In this document: positions 60,974-64,000 of the stretch, one piece after another
Position numbering within the stretch: the first letter of the stretch is position 1
Layout: the number at the start of each line of letters is the position of its first letter
DNA from: Chelatococcus sambhunathii
Lineage (GTDB): Bacteria; Pseudomonadota; Alphaproteobacteria; Rhizobiales; Methylopilaceae
DNA: 64,000 nt
Direction of reading: 5' to 3'
NCBI GenBank assembly: GCA_031316315.1
Contig: JADBEO010000008.1
Coordinates: 1-64,000, forward strand
Notes under the pieces: model-generated
What the model saw: only the letters and a program-made list of their open reading frames with translations
Told to the model about the DNA's origin: nothing
The model's database searches: none
Position numbers and translations under genes: made by a program

Positions 60974-61894
60974 ATGGACCTCGTTCTCAACATCCTGCTC
61001 GGCGTGGTCGTGGCGGCGACGCCGCTGGTGTTCGCGTCGATCGGCGAACTCGTCGCCGAGAAGTCCGGCGTCCTCAATCTCGGCGTCGAGGGCATGATGA
61101 TCATCGGCGCCGTCGCCGCCTTCGCCGCGACAGTCGGATCGGGAAGCTACATCGTCGGCATCCTCGTCGGCGCGCTCGCGGGCGCCACGATGGCGTTCCT
61201 GTTCGGCGCGCTGACGCTGACGCTGATGTCGAACCAGGTCGCCTGCGGGCTCGCGCTCACCTTGTTCGGCCTCGGCCTGTCGGCGCTGATCGGACAGGCC
61301 TATTCCGGCATCTCGCTGCCGCAGTTTCCGCGCGTCGACATCCCACTGCTGACCGACATTCCCTTTATTGGTCCGCTGGTCTTCGGGCAGGACGCGCTGG
61401 TCTACCTGTCTTTCGCGCTGGTCGCCGGGGTCGGCTGGTTCCTGACGCGGACGCGCGCCGGCCTCATCCTGCGCGCCGTCGGCGAGAACCACGAGGCTGC
61501 GCACGGGATCGGTTATCCGGTGGTGGCGATCCGCTACCTCGCGGTCATGTTCGGCGGCGCCTGCGCTGGCCTCGGCGGAGCCTATCTGTCGCTGGTCCAG
61601 ACGCCGCTCTGGGTCGAGAAAATGAGCGCCGGCCGGGGCTGGATCGCGCTCGCGCTGGTGGTGTTCGCCTCGTGGCGGCCGCTGCGCGCTCTCGGCGGCG
61701 CCTACCTCTTCGGCGGCATCACCATTCTGCAGCTCCACAGCCAGGCGCTCGGTCTCAAGATCGACGCCCAGATCCTGTCGATGCTGCCGTACCTCGCCAC
61801 GATCGTCGTGCTCGTCGTGATCTCGCGCGACCGCATGAAGATGAAGCTCAACGCGCCGTCCTGCCTCGGCAAGGTTTTCTACGCCACGAGTTGA
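60974..61894 (+). CDS. ABC transporter permease, nucleoside/purine type (subunit 2)
   Basis: The 306-residue permease has family segments FASIGELVAEKSGVLNLGVE then GMMIIGAVAAF, VACGLALTLFGLGLSALIG and GACAGLGGAYLSLVQTPLW. It is the shorter channel subunit. The binding-protein gene follows after 41 bp, giving the order ATPase, permease, permease, binding protein; in the cyanurate-type operon the binding protein comes first. Confidence 0.92.
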   Translation: MDLVLNILLGVVVAATPLVFASIGELVAEKSGVLNLGVEGMMIIGAVAAFAATVGSGSYIVGILVGALAGATMAFLFGALTLTLMSNQVACGLALTLFGLGLSALIGQAYSGISLPQFPRVDIPLLTDIPFIGPLVFGQDALVYLSFALVAGVGWFLTRTRAGLILRAVGENHEAAHGIGYPVVAIRYLAVMFGGACAGLGGAYLSLVQTPLWVEKMSAGRGWIALALVVFASWRPLRALGGAYLFGGITILQLHSQALGLKIDAQILSMLPYLATIVVLVVISRDRMKMKLNAPSCLGKVFYATS

Positions 61895-61935
61895 CGGCGG
61901 CGCCTCCCATTCCCGATCTGACGAAGGAGTCCGAA

Positions 61936-63015
61936 ATGAAACGCGCCATCCGCATGTTCGCCGCGCTCGCGGCCGCGGCGTCCCTGGCGCCCGGCGCGCC
62001 CGCCATCGCCGACGAGCCGCTCAAGGTCGCCTTCGTCTATGTGGGACCGATCGGCGACCACGGCTGGTCCTACCAGCACGACGCCGGCCGCAAGGCGGTG
62101 GAGAAGGAGTTCGGCGACAAGGTGAAGACCACCTTCGTCGAGAACGTCTCGGAGGGGCCCGACGCCGAGCGCGTCATCGCGCAACTCGCGCAGGGCGGCA
62201 ACAAGCTGATCTTCACGACCTCGTTCGGGTTCATGAACCCGACCATCAAGGTGGCGAGCCGGTTTCCGGGCGTGAAGTTCGAGCACGCGACTGGCTTCAA
62301 GACCGCCAAGAACGTCTCGATCTACAACGCCCGCTTCTATGAGGGGCGCTACGTCATCGGCCAGATCGCCGCCAAGATGAGCAAGTCGGGAACGATCGGC
62401 TACATCGCGTCCTTCCCGATCCCCGAGGTCGTCATGGGCATCAACGCGGCCTATCTCGGCGCGAAGTCCATCAACCCGAACATCAAGATCAAGACCATCT
62501 GGGTGTCGAGCTGGTTCGACCCGGGCAAGGAGGCCGACGCCGCCAAGGCGCTGGTCGACCAGGGCGCGGACGTCCTGATGCAGCACACCGACAGCCCGGC
62601 CGCGATGAAGCTCGCCGAGGAGCGCGGCATCTACGCCTTCGGCCAGGCCTCAGACATGAAGACCTTCGGCCCCAAGGCGCAGCTGACCTCGATCGTCGAC
62701 GACTGGAACTACTACTACATCGACCGCGTGAAGGCCGTGATGGACGGCAGCTGGGCCACCAAGGACACCTGGGATGGGCTCAAGCAGAAGATGGTCGAGA
62801 TCGCGCCCTACGGTCCGGCCGTGCCGGACGACGTGAAGGCGCTCGCGGACGCGACCAAGGAGAAGATCATCTCCGGAGAGTTGCATCCCTTCACCGGCCC
62901 GCTCGCCAAGCAGGACGGCACGCCGTGGCTGAAGGACGGCGAGAAGGCGTCCGACAAGGACCTGCTGTCGATGAACTTCTTCGTCCAGGGCGTCGAGGGC
63001 TCGCTCCCGAAGTGA
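61936..63015 (+). CDS. BMP-family ABC substrate-binding protein (Sec signal)
   Basis: The 359-residue protein has a Sec signal peptide (about residues 1-26, ending PAIADE) and the BMP fold: VAFVYVGPIGDHGWSYQHDA, LIFTTSFGFMNPTIKVASRF, IGYIASFPIPEVVMGINAAY and QHTDSPAAMKLAEERGIYAF. Unlike the two other BMP proteins here it has no twin-arginine signal. Located before guanine deaminase, it probably binds a purine or purine nucleoside. Confidence 0.92.
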   Translation: MKRAIRMFAALAAAASLAPGAPAIADEPLKVAFVYVGPIGDHGWSYQHDAGRKAVEKEFGDKVKTTFVENVSEGPDAERVIAQLAQGGNKLIFTTSFGFMNPTIKVASRFPGVKFEHATGFKTAKNVSIYNARFYEGRYVIGQIAAKMSKSGTIGYIASFPIPEVVMGINAAYLGAKSINPNIKIKTIWVSSWFDPGKEADAAKALVDQGADVLMQHTDSPAAMKLAEERGIYAFGQASDMKTFGPKAQLTSIVDDWNYYYIDRVKAVMDGSWATKDTWDGLKQKMVEIAPYGPAVPDDVKALADATKEKIISGELHPFTGPLAKQDGTPWLKDGEKASDKDLLSMNFFVQGVEGSLPK

Positions 63016-63030
63016 GGCGATCAGCGCGGT

Positions 63031-63058
63031 GATCCCTCCCTCGAAGAGGGGAGGGATC
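63031..63058. repeat. Hairpin between binding protein and guanine deaminase
   Basis: Perfect 10-bp arms gatccctccc and gggagggatc with an 8-base loop. There is no T-run, so it is more likely a dispersed repeat or mRNA-stability element than a terminator. Confidence 0.55.
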
Positions 63059-63077
63059 TCAGAGCCCAACAGGCCCG

Positions 63078-64000
63078 ATGATGGATCACCCAAAATCCTT
63101 CGCTATCCGCGGCCAGACGCTCGCCTTCCGGGACGATCCTTTCCGGGTCGGCCCGGAGTCCGCCGTCGACCATTGCGAGGATGGCGCCGTCGTCATCGAG
63201 GGCGGCCGCATCGTCGACGTCGGGCCGGCGACCGAGACGCTCGCGCGCCACCCCGGCGCTGCGGTCGACTCCTATCCGGACCATCTGATCATGGCTGGCT
63301 TCGTCGACAGCCACGCTCATTATCCGCAGATGGAGATCATCGGCTCCTACGGCGAGCAGCTGCTCGAGTGGCTCGAGACCTATACCTTCCCGGCCGAGAC
63401 CAAATACGCCGACCTGCAATACGCCCGCGCGGGCGCGGACGCCTATCTCGACCAATGCCTCGCTTACGGCATCACCTCGGCGAGCGTGTTCTCGGCGACC
63501 TATCCGTCCTCGGTCGACGCGCTGTTCGACGCCGCGCTCGAGCGGAACATGCGGATCGCGACGGGCAAGAACCTGATGGACCGCAACTGCCCGGAGGCGC
63601 TACGCGACGACGTCCGCTCGGGCTACGACGACTCCAAGGCCCTGATCTCGAAATGGCACGGCCGCGGACGGCTGACCTATGCGGTCACGCCCCGCTTCGC
63701 CATCACCTCGACGCGGGAGCAGCTCGAGGCGGCGGGCGCGCTCTGGCGCGAGCATCCGACGACGCTGATGCAGACGCATATGTCGGAGAACCTCGCCGAG
63801 ATCCGATGGACGGCGGAGCTGTTCCCCGACGCGCCGGACTATCTCGGCGCTTACGAGGCGTTCGGGCTGATCGGCGAGGGCGCGAATTTCGGCCACTGCA
63901 TCCACCTGACCGAGCGCGAGATCGCGCGGCTGAAGGAGAGCGGGTCGGCGATCTCGCACTGCCCGACCTCCAACGCCTTCATCGGCTCCGGTCTCTTCGA
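63078..64000 (+). CDS. guaD: Guanine deaminase (3' partial)
   Basis: The frame runs off the right edge after about 307 residues. It matches guanine deaminase: FVDSHAHYPQMEIIGSYGEQ then LLEWLETYTFPAETKYAD, ITSASVFSATYPSSVDALF, QTHMSENLAEIRWTAELFP, GHCIHLTEREIARL and SHCPTSNAFIGSGLF. It converts guanine to xanthine and ammonia, feeding the molybdenum hydroxylase. The ATG at 63078 (or the adjacent one at 63081) starts it. Confidence 0.93.
   Translation, partial: MMDHPKSFAIRGQTLAFRDDPFRVGPESAVDHCEDGAVVIEGGRIVDVGPATETLARHPGAAVDSYPDHLIMAGFVDSHAHYPQMEIIGSYGEQLLEWLETYTFPAETKYADLQYARAGADAYLDQCLAYGITSASVFSATYPSSVDALFDAALERNMRIATGKNLMDRNCPEALRDDVRSGYDDSKALISKWHGRGRLTYAVTPRFAITSTREQLEAAGALWREHPTTLMQTHMSENLAEIRWTAELFPDAPDYLGAYEAFGLIGEGANFGHCIHLTEREIARLKESGSAISHCPTSNAFIGSGLF

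Noticed and set aside
59696-61738. Antisense open frame of 680 codons
   Set aside because: It lies opposite two permease genes with obvious membrane helices. Its charged, low-complexity translation is typical of the complement of GC-rich membrane genes.

Overview
The window is about 68% GC by eye. Protein families, repeat types and frequent TTG/GTG starts point to an alphaproteobacterium of the Hyphomicrobiales (Rhizobiales), probably a chromosomal segment; I cannot name the genus. I saw no tRNA, rRNA, CRISPR array, transposase or phage gene. Nearly all genes serve uptake and hydrolysis of small nitrogen compounds: purines, s-triazine or ureide compounds, amides and unknown N-heterocycles.

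Layout. 1-0.7 kb: the tail of ispE and a YnfA-type membrane protein. 0.8-7.6 kb: a beta-keto-acid cleavage enzyme facing an RpiR regulator, an aminotransferase and a TAXI-type TRAP transporter, with a perfect 18-bp palindrome between the divergent genes. 7.8-11.9 kb: a small exported protein, two amidohydrolases, an NTF2-fold protein and a flavodoxin-fold reductase. 12-19.4 kb (minus): an ABC importer with two NMT1-type binding proteins, a Rieske oxygenase, a 2-oxoglutarate-type oxygenase and an FAD oxidase. 19.5-25 kb (plus): a LysR regulator, a second 2-oxoglutarate-type oxygenase, a deaminase-like amidohydrolase, a creatininase, a cupin and an isochorismatase-fold hydrolase. 25-29.4 kb (minus): a complete Pot-type ABC importer. 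29.5-31.9 kb (minus): a CobW-type GTPase pair and a NodB-fold hydrolase. 32-39.2 kb (plus): an exported acetamidase/formamidase, an orphan BMP-type binding protein, an HbpS-like protein, a xanthine/uracil permease, 8-oxoguanine deaminase and a Tsx-like outer-membrane channel.

39.4-50.4 kb (minus) is the clearest functional unit. A BMP-type importer is interleaved with biuret hydrolase, a cyanuric acid hydrolase/barbiturase, allophanate hydrolase AtzF, and AtzG, AtzE and AtzH, plus a second BiuH-like hydrolase. This could take cyanuric acid to ammonia and CO2 by two routes. It is followed upstream by a small exported protein, a formamidase and a GntR regulator. 53.5-64 kb holds purine catabolism: a molybdenum hydroxylase with a fused [2Fe-2S] domain, its FAD subunit, UraD, HiuH, a nucleoside/purine-type ABC importer and guanine deaminase, which runs off the window.

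Regulation looks shared. I found -24/-12 (sigma-54) type promoter sequences ahead of the Pot importer, the exported amidase, the formamidase, the molybdenum hydroxylase and, more weakly, the BMP/cyanurate operon and the xanthine permease. TTGCATGCAA-type palindromes flank the GntR regulator and the cyanurate operon. Together this suggests a nitrogen-limitation-controlled scavenging island.
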